This document shows positions 9,170 through 19,773 of a stretch of DNA of 64,000 nt, piece by piece. The stretch is taken from the NCBI RefSeq assembly GCF_003590095.1, contig NC_039490.1, forward strand, positions 2,311,834-2,375,833, given 5' to 3'. The notes under the pieces were generated by a model. That model worked only from the letters and a program-made list of their open reading frames with translations. It was not told the DNA's origin and did no database searches. Origin of the DNA: Trichoplusia ni (lineage: Eukaryota; Arthropoda; Insecta; Lepidoptera; Noctuidae). Made by a program: the position numbers and the translations under genes. Each line of letters opens with the position of its first letter. The stretch's first letter is position 1.

Positions 9170-10200
9170 AAATAAAGCTTAGAAAGTTTTGAACGACACG
9201 CGACGGCGCTAAGTCTTGCGGCCGCACGCATTTATCATTTACAGCAAAAAAAGAATACAACTGCGGAGGTAACTGTTTATTGTACGATTCGAGTCATAAT
9301 TATTTACACTTTCTGGCTCCATTTTCTTCTTTCCAAGAAACAGACAATAAACAAACTTCAAAACTTGATATTTTAAAATAAAATTATTAATTCTCCTTTT
9401 CGATTGACTTACGTTCCGTTCCTCTTTTATAAACGATTTTTTTTTTCTAACTGTGAAGTATAGTTACGGTAATTTACTTGACTTTACCCGCGACTTTGTC
9501 TGCGTGATTTTCAAGATGTGAAAAACTATGAAGTTTAATAATAACGACCATCACAAAAATGTAACGCAATATTGAAAAACATACATCATGAAATAAAGAA
9601 ATACATTATTATGTAATCTTTTTTTTATGTTTTAAGCTTGCCTTGCTTATTTGGTGGGTTATGATATTCGAGCACGTCTGTACTTTGGCCTGCCCTACAC
9701 CAATTATTATTGTTCTGTAACCAAAGAGGTAACCTTACCTAACCGGACCCATATTACTATGAATACATAGACTAGGTAACCGGAACCATATTACTGAGGA
9801 CCCGGTGTCTATTCGTCTGTCGGTCACCTGGCTGTATCTCAGTAACAGTGATAGCCAGACAGTTGTAATTTTCACGCACGATGTTTTCTGACGATATAAA
9901 GAAGACGCCAAATAATTTTTGTGGAACTGGTGAAGTGTTTAACTGTGGATTTTTATATAGTGTCATAAGATATAAGGTTTTGCAAAATTGCGCCCAGATA
10001 TGGGTAACATAATGGAATATGGATAAACGGTTGCCTGAAAGACGTTATCTTTGGTTGTCCTCCTAATATTAAAACTGGTCTTCCTAACAAACATTTGGAA
10101 TATTACAAAATAAAAAAGTTGGTAAACGTGTTATCTTGGCACCCTGGTGTTTGAGTATGATTTGCCTGTAAATAGATGATAAATAAATGCAGACGAAGTG
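9170..10200. other. Non-coding region between the Myb/SANT fragment and the gypsy pol
   Basis: A GCGGCCGC site lies at about 9219. The stretch around 9400-9440 (CGATTGACTTACGTTCCGTT) recurs with changes at about 40635-40660, so part is a shared element family. From about 9600 on it is AT-rich with only short frames. I see nothing else in it. Confidence 0.5.
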
Positions 10201-10204
10201 GCAT

Positions 10205-10896
10205 TTATCCCTGTCTTAAACCAAAAACTCGTATACGGTTGAAGACGGCCTCCATGTCTTCCAGGTGCTTCTGGAAAGGCCCTTCAGACAGGAATAGCAG
10301 ATCATCTAAATAGACTAATAAAGTGAAATCCTTCAGAATACTTCCAGACCTAAAGCGATCCATCAGTCTCTGGAAGGTGGCGGGAGCGTTCTTTAGGCCA
10401 AACGGCATGCGGATAAAGCGATACGTACCGAAAGGTGACACAAAAGCTGTTTTGTCTCTATCCCTCGGAGAGACGCTCACTTGTCAGTATCCTGACCGAA
10501 GGTCGATTGTACTCCTGTACCCTTCACGCTTGGTAGCATGCAGAAGATCCTCGATTACCGGCAATGGGTAAGAGTCACTTTTGGTGACAGCGTTGAGTCG
10601 ACGATAGTCAACACAGAACCTATATGTACCGTCCTTCTTAGGAACGAGAAGAGCCGGCGCAGTCCATGCCGACTCACATTCTTCAATTATTCCATCAGTC
10701 AACATCTTGTTGATCTCCGCCTCCATGACGGCCTTCTTCGCAGGCGTGAGGCGGTATGGCGGCACCGCAATCGGTGCGTGGTCTCCCCTATTAATATGAT
10801 GTTCGGCGAAGGCAGTTGCCTCTCCTCCTAGACGGAAGACGTCTTCACGCTTTTGAAGCAAATCCAAAACCTGCTGGCGCTGATCGCCATTAAGCA
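10205..10896 (-). pseudogene. Ty3/gypsy pol: reverse transcriptase (3' part)
   Basis: Minus strand. Reverse transcriptase motifs in order: PAKKAVMEAEINKMLTDGII, then ALLVPKKDGTYRFCVDYRRL, YPLPVIEDLL, STIDLRSGY, KTAFVSPFGTYRFIRMPFGL and the catalytic YLDDLL. A TGA replaces the usual Trp after RSGY (10481-10483), and the frame breaks again at about 10205, before the CHFV motif is completed. RNase H and integrase are missing. The upstream part continues at 15896-16039 across the inserted piggyBac. Confidence 0.85.
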
Positions 10897-10900
10897 TTAA
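10897..10900. repeat. TTAA target duplication of piggyBac, left
   Basis: TTAA directly before CCCTTAATAACC; the partner is 15892-15895. Confidence 0.85.
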
Positions 10901-11586
10901 CCCTTAATAACCTAGAGTTTCAATTTTGATACCAATCTTTTAAACCGAATGTTCACATTACTATTCGTTTTTTTATAGGTTGGCTGCACGTATTTTACTG
11001 TTGCCTAATATTCTTTCCAACGAAATTAAAAAAAAAATCTAAATTTCATTATTGTGTCATTTTATCTATGACATATTACTTGCGCGGCAAAGTGTACAAG
11101 TAAACAAATTTTACTAAAAGTTTTGTTGAATACAAATTTGATATATTTTCTTTTTCTGAAGAATATAAATACTTTTGAGGTAAGTGAATATATTATTTTC
11201 GCTATGATATAATTATTTTTTGTGAGTGCATGGTTTACTTGAAGAAACTAGTGCTATTTTTGTGAGTATCAATTTTGATACTTCAGGCATTCCGCCCTAT
11301 ACAATTACAATATATAAATACTACCTACTAATTCCTTAGCTATAAGAACTTTTGAACTTCCGTTTTATTATTTTTAAATTAAATTTAAATTTATTATTTT
11401 TCTGCATGGCTCGGTGTTGGGATTACTTTTATTTTTATTTTACAGGGTTTTGAAAATTTATATTCCCCTCTTGGCAAATATATTTTCAAAAATGCGACCA
11501 GAAGAGATTGAGAGCATATTGAAGCGGTTAGAAAATGGTGAAATTTCGGAAGACGATTCCACCGACAATGAAGATGACATAGACTA

Positions 11587-13915
11587 GAGTCTGACACGCA
11601 AAACATGAGCTAGACAATTTTTAGACATTCTTCATATGGCCACACCAAAATATATGTCAAATGTCAGTACATGAATTGTCATTTGCATAAAACGTGTTTA
11701 CTTTTTTGCTGCGAAATTATTTTAAACCATTAAATATGAAGACTCCTATTAAGAGTGAGGCTAGAAAGCTAATATTCAATATGGTTAATAAATTTGATGT
11801 GAAAAATAAAGACAATGAAAAGATTTTCAATGAAAAAGAACAATGTTTGGTTACAATCTTGGAAGCCATTGGTAAGCACGACACGTTCATCTTGATCCTT
11901 TGCTTAATCCTATTAAATGTTCATATTTGCATGAAACATTTATCTCGTTATGTATGAAAATATATTCAATATTTTATATATTTTCGTATTTCTTCAGGAA
12001 CCGAAAATATAGATGTTAACAAAATTGAAGAGTCTGTCAAAAATCTTAAAATTATACATAATTCAGAACGGATTGCGGCATCCAAGTACATGGAGGAAAT
12101 ATCAACAATAACAGGTAAATACTAACATTTTATAATAAATTTCTTAAATAAATTATAACTATCTACCTACCTTTATTGTTTTTATATATTTGTTGGCTTC
12201 ATAATAACAAACGTCTCAAAGTCTGCGTTTAGTTCAAGATTCCTTGTTACTTTGTATGTGAATTTAAGACCAACCGAAATCATGCAATATCTCACTGTAT
12301 CTTGTGTATCTACTTATTTAGAATTTCTTTGATTGTATGATTGATTTCGTTTACTAATTATATAGGTACAACTCTATATTTATTCAATTTGCTTTTTTTT
12401 TCAGGTGTAAGTCTTGCTACAATAAAGCGCATAAAAAAGAAGGTCAATTAAACAACAACATTTGGAGTACGCCTGGGAAAAAGCGACCCCATCCGAGTAC
12501 TGTATCAAATCTAGACAACTTTGATATATGTGCAATTAGAAACAAAATCAATGAATTTTATACTGTAAAAAAACAAGTACCAACTATAAGAAACTTGCTT
12601 GCAGAGTTAAGAGATGCGATAGGATTTACAGGAAGTAGAGAGACTTTAAGAAGGATTTTGCATGACAATGGCTATGAATTCAATGAAAGATCATTACTCA
12701 TAGAAAGACATGAGATTGTCGCTTGGCGGCACAGATTTTTAAGAAAAATAAACATATTGTTTACTTTGACGAAACTTATATACATCAAAATTACAAACCA
12801 AAAAAGTCTTGGCAAGGTCCGTCAACAAGTGGTCTTGTTGATAAAATATCAGCCGGTAAGAGACATATTATTGTCCATGCAGGGTCCAAGGAAGGGTTTG
12901 TGCCTAATGCTCTTTTGAGCTATAGCACCAAGTCCGTGATGGCAGATTACCATCACGATATGAACGCTGTCAATTTTAAAAAATGGTTGTGTGAAAAATT
13001 AATTCCCAATTTAGAAAAACCGAGCATTGTTGTGATGGATAATGCAAGTTATCACACATGTCAAATAAATAAAGCGCCTACCACACAAACCCGAAAAAGT
13101 GACATCCAAAACTGGCTTAGATCTCAAGGTGTGCCGTTTGAAGAGTATTTAAGTAAGGATGAGCTACTTTGTTTAGTAAAAAAACATAAACCAGATCCTA
13201 TATATGAAGTGGATGAAGTTTTAAAACAGCATGGACATGAAGCGTTAAGGTTGCCGCCTTATCATTGTGACCTAAACGCCATAGAAATGATATGGAGTTT
13301 GGCAAAGAGACGGGTTGCAAGTAAAAATATCGGTGTCACACCTACGGTAATATGGAACAAATTATAAAAGATGCTTTTGAAAGTGTAACAGTTGCAGAAT
13401 GGAATAATTGTATAGAACACGTCATAAAAATCGAAAATAATTACATTGAAAAAGATAAAATTCTTGAAACGGAACTGGAAAGTTTTATTATAAATGTAAA
13501 AGATGATAGTAGTGATAGTGACGAATCTCTTGAAGTAGATTTTTTAGATTCCGATTTTGATTACGAATCACAATAAATAATGTTATAATAACTACGTTTA
13601 TTAATTTCTCCTCACAATTGCAGAATGCTTATACACAAAAATGACCCTCCTCATTCTGAGAAGAGGCCCTTGCCCTGCAGTGGGACAGTAATGGGTAGAT
13701 ATTATATACACGAAAATACTATGTTTAAAACGGTTGAGCCATTAAAAATCGTATGATATAAAACAACAATAATATTTGTCCATAGTAAAATTAATCCATG
13801 ATGTAAAATCAAATATCAAAATGTATTTTTCTTACTATCTATACACAGTGATACCAGAGTTAGATTTTTTGAATTTGCCGCTTTTTTCCAGGCTCATGTT
13901 TCGTATGTCAGACTC
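11587..13915 (+). mobile_element. IS630/Tc1-type element with DD(81)E transposase, copy 1
   Basis: 2329 bp between TA dinucleotides (11585-11586 and 13916-13917). Termini are GAGTCTGACACGCAAAACAT on the left and an inverted GAGTCTGACATACGAAACAT on the right. It is nearly identical to 41915-44274. The gene has introns, unusual for the superfamily. Excision restores the piggyBac reading frame. Confidence 0.9.
11736..13576 (+). pseudogene. DD(81)E transposase gene, copy 1 (frameshifted)
   Basis: Exon 1 starts at ATG 11736 and ends at a GTAAGC donor (~11871). Exon 2 starts after TTCTTCAG (~11999) and exon 3 after TTTTTTTCAG (~12405). Exon 3 holds a helix-turn-helix region, YFDETYIH (first Asp), VVMDNASYHT (second Asp) and LNAIEMIW (Glu), with 81 residues between the last two. 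The tail is acidic (DSSDSDESLEVDF). Breaks: a 1-bp deletion after ATAAAGCGCAT (~12430), a frameshift before NKHIVYF (~12745) and another before MEQIIKDAF (~13350). The last two are shared with copy 2. Confidence 0.85.
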
Positions 13916-15634
13916 TATTATTCGAGCCAAAGAGATCGTCTGATGGAGCTAGAAGATGAAGAGGATGTAGGTAATTTTCCCACTGACCCAAACTTGGATG
14001 AAGATCCGCCTGCAGCAAACGTAGATACCGACATGCAACATAATTTAGAGACTGTAGAACGAAGCCCAACTCCTACAATTAGCATGCAGAACAACCTGCA
14101 AACTGCACCTTTCAACTCTAGAAACTTAGTATGGAGAGTAAAGAATATCATAGTCCAAAATGCTTTCCAGTTTGCTGGAAACACTGAGTATTCACAAGAA
14201 ATCATGAACTTAGACACTCCTTTTCAGTTTTTTTCTTATTTTTTCGGTGAAGAAATTTTGAGATTTCTAGTGGACGAGTCAAATAAATATGCCTTCCAAA
14301 AGAATCCCAACTTTACAGAACCTGTAACTGTCTTAGAATTACGTAAATTTATTGGAATTCTTATTTTTACTAGTGTATATCATTATCCTAGTGTCAGGTC
14401 GTACTGGTCAAACATTACAAAGTTCGAACCCATAGCACAAACAATGAATCGCAACAGATTTGATAAAATTAGACAAATTTTTCACATGAATGACGACTCT
14501 AAACATTTGCCCATTGATCATCCCCAGCACGACCGACTGCATAAAGTAAGACCAGTGATAGACCATTTGAACAAAAAATTTATTACTGTACCATTTGAGC
14601 ATCGTCTATCACTAGACGAGCAAATGTGTGCCACTAAAATTAAACATTTTATGAAACAATACTTACCCAACAAGCCCCATAAGTGGGGATTCAAATTATA
14701 CGTTGTATGCTCTCTGTCTGGGTATGCCTACAGTTTTGAGATTTACTCAGGAGCTAAAGACATAGACCGTTTACCAGGCGAACCAGACCTCGGAGCTGTA
14801 TCGAATACAGTTATTCGATTGTTACGACCAGTACCAAAGCACGTCAATCATATAATTTATTTTGACAATTTTTATACGAATATTCCTCTGCTACATTACT
14901 TGACCAACGTAGGTATTTATTGTCTTGGAACAGTACAGAGAAACAGGCTTGGAAAGTCGTGCAAGTTGCCGGAGAAACGGGAAATTATGAAGTGTAACGT
15001 ACCCAGAGGAACATATCACGAAAATGTGGCTTCTCACGAAAGCCAAGAATTTTCGGCCACAAGTTGGAAAGACAACAAACAAGTACTATTACTTTCCACG
15101 TATGTTGGCGCTGAACCAGCGGATACTATAACCCGCTACGAAAAAAAACTAAAGGCTAATATTCAAGTATCATGTCCTCGGGTCATAAAAGAATATAATG
15201 CACACATGGGCGGCGTTGATTTGATGGATAGCTTCATTGGTCGATATCGTATCCGCATAAAGTCGAGAAAGTGGACAATGAGGCTCTTCTACCACTTGTT
15301 AGACATGACTGTCATCAATGCTTGGGTACTATACAAAAAGGTAAACACAGTGAAAGGAACACTTCAGAAGAATATTATGAAGTTAGCAGATTTTAGAACT
15401 GAGCTTGCCGATACTTTATGTAGATATCAAAGTCACTCGAAAAATAAAAGGGGAAGACCCAGTACCAACAGTACCAACAGACAAGACACTACAGTACCTC
15501 CTAAAAGACCCCGGACAGGTATACAAGTACTACCCTCTACTGACGTGCGTTTCGATTGTATTGGTCATGAAAAAATATTTATGGATTCTAGAAATAAGTG
15601 TAAATTTAATAATTGTAGGAAACTTACCTCCTAG

Positions 15635-15895
15635 TTCTGTAAAAAGTGTAAAGTGTCGTTATGCGATAATAAAAACAATTATTGTTTCTCATTATTTCAT
15701 GCATAGGTATATCTGATTTCTTTATGGCCTTAATGCCTGAAGTATCAAAATTGATACCTGTTTTTTTTTTCTAAATAAATATGTGAAATAAATATTGTGA
15801 TTTTTTTAGCTATTTTTCCCTTCATCTAGACCCTCAAGCAAACACAGTAATATTAAAAAAAAAACACTTTCGTAAATCAGGCTACTAAGGGTTAA
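15635..15895 (+). other. piggyBac 3' end and right TTAA
   Basis: Holds the remaining finger-coding bases, the right copy of the subterminal inverted repeat (15732-15757), a T-rich run, the right terminus ending GGG at 15891 and TTAA at 15892-15895. Confidence 0.8.
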
Positions 15896-16039
15896 GCCTT
15901 CATCAGCCCTCAGCGAAAAAAAGGACAAATATATAGGATTGCCCTGTGTTACTGATTCATCCTCAAACTCAAGTGGGTAAGTCTGCGTGCAACCGGAGAA
16001 GTGCCATGAAGTCTTCGTCTTCACAAGGGAAACCGTCAT
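15896..16039 (-). pseudogene. Ty3/gypsy pol, segment upstream of the reverse transcriptase
   Basis: The minus frame begins near MTVSLVKTKTSWHF and runs to SLRADEG at 15896. Joining it through one TTAA continues directly into the 10896 segment (LMLNGDQRQQVL). It is therefore the linker between protease and reverse transcriptase. Upstream of 16039 the frame meets a stop, so the 5' part is decayed or truncated. Confidence 0.7.
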
Positions 16040-16189
16040 AGATCACTCGTTACCTATTTGCAGTTGCCCTAACACAGGCATACAATGAAAAAAATGCATT
16101 GTCGAATGTTAAAAAAGAGACATACAAGAATTGATTGATAAGAACGTTATTCCAAAATCGTATTACGATGTTTATTATAAAGACATTCT

Positions 16190-16430
16190 AATGCTGTGGC
16201 CACATTAGCGGCCAACGTCCAATGCCCATTATCGCGGTAATTATCGCGATAATTTTTAACGCGCTAAAGTAGGTGGCTACACTTAATACGGCCAACGTGA
16301 TTTGACGTTTGGCGATAAAACGGCGTAAAATTTACTTAATGGGCTGCAAAGCTCCGGATTTCAATTTCATTTTTTTTTTTTAATGGGTTCTATAGTAACC
16401 CATCAATCAGGCTTTCCTTCTTTTTTTTTC
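16190..16430. mobile_element. Harbinger-like terminal region with palindromes
   Basis: CTGTGGCCACATTAGCGGCC at about 16195 resembles PIF/Harbinger termini. A perfect 14-bp palindrome, ATTATCGCGATAAT, lies at 16240-16253, and GCGGTCACACTACG-type sequence recurs near 16610. No coding. It probably belongs to the same element as the MADF gene that follows, but the opposite terminus was not found. Confidence 0.4.
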
Positions 16431-16575
16431 ATTTCTTCAATAGTTGTTTCAAAAGGTACTAATTCCATCAGTCGACGCCAAGCATCACTTTGCGATCCTC
16501 GATTCTTGTAACTTTTCAGTTTTGGATCCCACAAACATGGTTCTGTTTGCAGAAGCGATAACTCAAGTGGCGGTA
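16421..16575 (-). pseudogene. Inverted partial copy of a MADF-domain exon
   Basis: The minus frame reads LLQTEPCLWDPKLKSYKNRG, then SDAWRRLMELVPFETTIEEM and a lysine run. This is a canonical MADF domain (W-D-P, Y-K-N-R, A-W-x-x-L) and is better preserved than its plus-strand partner at 16720-16812. The two lie about 165 bases apart in opposite orientation. Confidence 0.65.
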
Positions 16576-16687
16576 CATCAAAGAGAATAACGCGAGAATT
16601 AATGCGATAAAGCGGTCACACTACGCCAGTCAGTGTGCGTCGGGAGCTCGACGGGATCGCACGTGTTTTGTGTTTGCAATACATACT

Positions 16688-17900
16688 ATGGAGTGGAGTA
16701 ACGAGAAAATAATTGCGTTTCTGGAGCTTCTGCAACCAGAACCATGTTTGTGGGGTCCAAAACTGAAGAGTTACAAGAATCGAGGATCGCAAAGTGATGC
16801 TTCTTGGCAACTAATTGGTTTGCTTTCGAAACGATGGACAATCTTCTACGAGGAGTATATAACGGTGGCCGCACATTCAACACGCAGGTAGGTTTCATAT
16901 TAATCTGTCAACTTATTTTTTTTGGAATTAATGTATTTTTAGGGTTCAGTACTAAAATAATTACAATTAATGGTTAATTACGTCTTGCTTATCGAGATAT
17001 TTTTATTTTCACGCATGGATGGATCAATAAAGTATTACCAACTAAGTCAGATATTAATTTGATTCCAATTTTAATACACAAAGTTTATACTATTTATAAA
17101 TATTTACGTAATTATTGAAACTTCATAAATAGTTCAATTCTTTTTTATTGTAAAATCACATACCAATTAATAAGCCATTTTATTAGGAGTAGGTACTATA
17201 CTGTCACACTGTTAGTACTGTCGTATACAATATTCTTTTATTTTCCTTTCAGACACACGACGACATTGAGAATCTAGAAAGAAGAGAGGAAAGAAATAAT
17301 GGAAATCAGAATAGTCTTCATTTTTCTACTGGAACAGAAGAAGCTTCGCCAAATATACAAGAAGAAAATGAAACTCGTCCAAAAGAAAATAAATCTCAAA
17401 ATTATAGTAAAAAAAGACAAGCGAGAGATGAGTTACCTCAAGAAATCAAAGCAGCGCGACGTCAAATGGATGAAGCTTTTGAATTCATGAAAGAGAATAA
17501 AGATGATTAATATTACATGTTCGGAAGACGGCTCGCAAGTAAACTAAAAAAAATAAGAAATCCAAACACGCGTGAGATATTAATGAATGATATTCACAAT
17601 TTAGTCTTTCGTGCATGTATGGCAGATCGACTTGAGCAGCAGTCTGCAGTACCTCAGTTTTCTAAAGCCCGGTCTCCACACCATCAAGCATGCAGCTCAT
17701 CACCAAATCATCAAACATACCAGTCGCCTCCAGGCCCCTCTGCATCCATGTCACCACACCATCAAGCATTCAGCCCATCACCAAATCATCAATCATACCA
17801 GTCGCCTCCAGGCCCCTCCACATCCATGTCACCACACCATCAAGAATTCAGCCCATCACCAAATCACCAAACGTACCAGTCGTACGTAATAACTTTTTAA
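16688..17900 (+). pseudogene. MADF/BESS-type DNA-binding protein gene, damaged
   Basis: Exon 1 (ATG 16688 to ~16887, GTAGGT donor) encodes the start of a MADF domain: EWSNEKIIAFLELLQPEPCL. Exon 2 begins after TTTCCTTTCAG (17253) with an acidic/basic region, then RRQMDEAFEFMKENKDD, a TAA (17508-17510), and in the same frame YYMFGRRLASKL...LVFRACMADRL, a BESS-like motif. The C terminus is three ~25-residue Pro/His/Gln repeats (SPHHQA...PNHQ...YQSPPGPS, about 17668-17880). MADF-BESS proteins are transcription regulators or Harbinger accessory factors. The in-frame TAA and exon 1 phase suggest a non-functional copy. Confidence 0.6.
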
Positions 17901-18433
17901 CGAAAAATATAAAATATATACAAAATAATATAGTAAAAATTGCAAAATGGGACCATTTAAGATTACTTTTAAGTGAAGATAAAGGGGATGATGAAATTAG
18001 TAATAGTAATAGTCAATAAATTAACTGAATATCATGTTGATTGCAATAAGATTCCAAAAATGAAAGTAAAGTAGGGGAGACCTAGGAGAGTTGTGACAGG
18101 TACGATTTCTCTGTACCTATAATAGTTAGCGAGCTGGCAACAACGCGGATTTGTCGCTTTAGCGACGCGCTACGTCATTCAGTACCCGCCGGCGGCGCAC
18201 GAGAAGCGGTTGTGTAGTTACGACGTCGACGTGCGAAAAATTTCAAAAAGTAAGTTTTTCTTCAAAAATTTGATACAATTTATATCTTGTACTATTACAT
18301 GTGCGTTGTTATGCTTTTTTTTTCTAAAGTTGTGCGGTTATTCAAGCCTCAAAACGTTGCATAAATCTTTCGTGTTTGCAACGTGTTTAAAAATACGAAT
18401 TATTATTCCGACGAAGTCGTATTTTTGACAACA

Positions 18434-18464
18434 TAGGAGAGTTGTGACAGCCTGTCACAACTCT
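18434..18464. repeat. Near-perfect palindrome built from the pogo terminal motif
   Basis: GGAGAGTTGTGACAG and its exact reverse complement are separated by one base. The unit equals the sequence found at the element ends, so it may be a transposase-binding site or fused ends. Confidence 0.8.
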
Positions 18465-19773
18465 CCCACGCCACTTATTTTTTTCTTTTGGGTTATTTTA
18501 ACATTATTGCCTGTAGGTACAATGTCTGCATGTGCGCTTGTGCATTAGTAAATCAAGGTGAAAACTTTTAGGTATAATTCGCAATAAATGCTAGAACTAA
18601 AAAAACCTTTATTATTATTTTTTTAATGCGTGCTTGTGTTGTGGTATGTTGCATGCTGAATGACAACTTTTTGTTTCAGAATGCCTAATAAGTATGTACG
18701 GAAGACCGATAAAGGCACTGCTAGTGTCGAAATATACGACCTAGCCTTCGAAGAGGTTACTTTAAGAGGTTAAAGTCTAAGAGATGCAGCATCTTCTTAC
18801 AATCTAAACTACATGTCTTTGTCAAGATATATTAAGAAGAAAGAGGCTTATCAAGCAACCCAGTAGGGGATGCTTCATCTATGGGCTATACCAGTCCAAC
18901 AGTTTTTACAGAAGACGAAGAGAATATATTAAGCTAATATTTGCTTATATGTGCAGCATCTAATTATGGGTTAACAAGAAAAGAAACTCGAGTTATTGCA
19001 TTTCAGTTAGCCAAAAAATATAATAAAAAAATTCCAAAGTCTTGGGAAGAAAATGAAAAGGCAGGAGAAGTGTGGCTCAGGCTATTTATGCAACGGCATC
19101 GTAATTTATCTTTAAGATTGCCTCAACCTCCTAGCATAGCCCGCGCTACAAGCTTTAATAAAACAAATGTGACCACTTTTTTTAATAATTACACAGATGT
19201 TTTAGGCAAATATAAACTTTACGCAAAAGACATTTGGAATGTCGACGAGACTGGGATAACTACCGTCCAAAAACCTGATAGAATAATTGCGCGACGCGGA
19301 GAAAAACAGGTCAGTGCCATGACATCAGCAGAAAGGGGAACATTGGTCACACTAGCTTTAGCTGGAAATGCAATTGGTAATTACATACCACCTATGTTCA
19401 TTTTTCCACGTAAACGATTCCAAGAGCATTTTATACGGGACGGCCCGACCGGTTCAGTCGGTACAGCTAATGGGTCAGGGGGCTTACTCTTGATTTCAAT
19501 TCCGATCGGTCGACATTGGAATTGTGACGTTTCGCACTCTTGAGTTCGATGCTAGCGCCACATTGGTTTGAAATTGCGTGTTCATTATGGGGAACTAATT
19601 GAAATCGGATTGGGCGCTAAACGGTACTCTTGAGTTTATTTTGACAGCTGCTTATTGCGCCAATATTACGGTGGGATTGATTGTTGATTGTGATTTTTCC
19701 AATTACTAAAGAGTAACTTTTAAGAAATTGTTTTGTGTTTTACGTGGTTTTCTTTCGATAAAAAGTGTTTAAT

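Larger units (their letters stand above)
11492..15634 (+). pseudogene. piggyBac transposase, split by a nested insertion
   Basis: The gene begins at ATG 11492 (RPEEIESILKRLENGE), runs to the TA at 11585-11586, and resumes in the same frame at 13918. The two parts give about 603 residues, full family size. Catalytic Asp motifs are present: SLDEQMCATK, IIYFDNFYTN and MGGVDLMD. The C-terminal Cys-rich finger begins (RFDC...CKFNNC) but a TAG at 15632 cuts it. The same frame continues FCKKCKVSLC after the stop, so the finger is broken by a nonsense change. DNA-end binding by that finger is known for piggyBac; loss would impair function. Confidence 0.88.
10901..15891 (+). mobile_element. piggyBac element inserted in the gypsy pol
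   Basis: Bounded by TTAA at both sides. Termini are CCCTTAATAACC on the left and GGCTACTAAGGG on the right (inverted, 10 of 12 match). A 26-bp subterminal inverted repeat is exact (11266-11291 with 15732-15757). Removing the element with one TTAA rejoins the gypsy pol frame across the site. It carries one transposase gene and is split by the element at 11587-13915. Confidence 0.9.

Noticed and set aside
12595..12918. Open frame continuing past WRHRFLRK in the DD(81)E copies
   Set aside because: The residues after the shift do not resemble a transposase, while the overlapping frame gives YFDETYIH. It is a frameshift product, not a separate gene.
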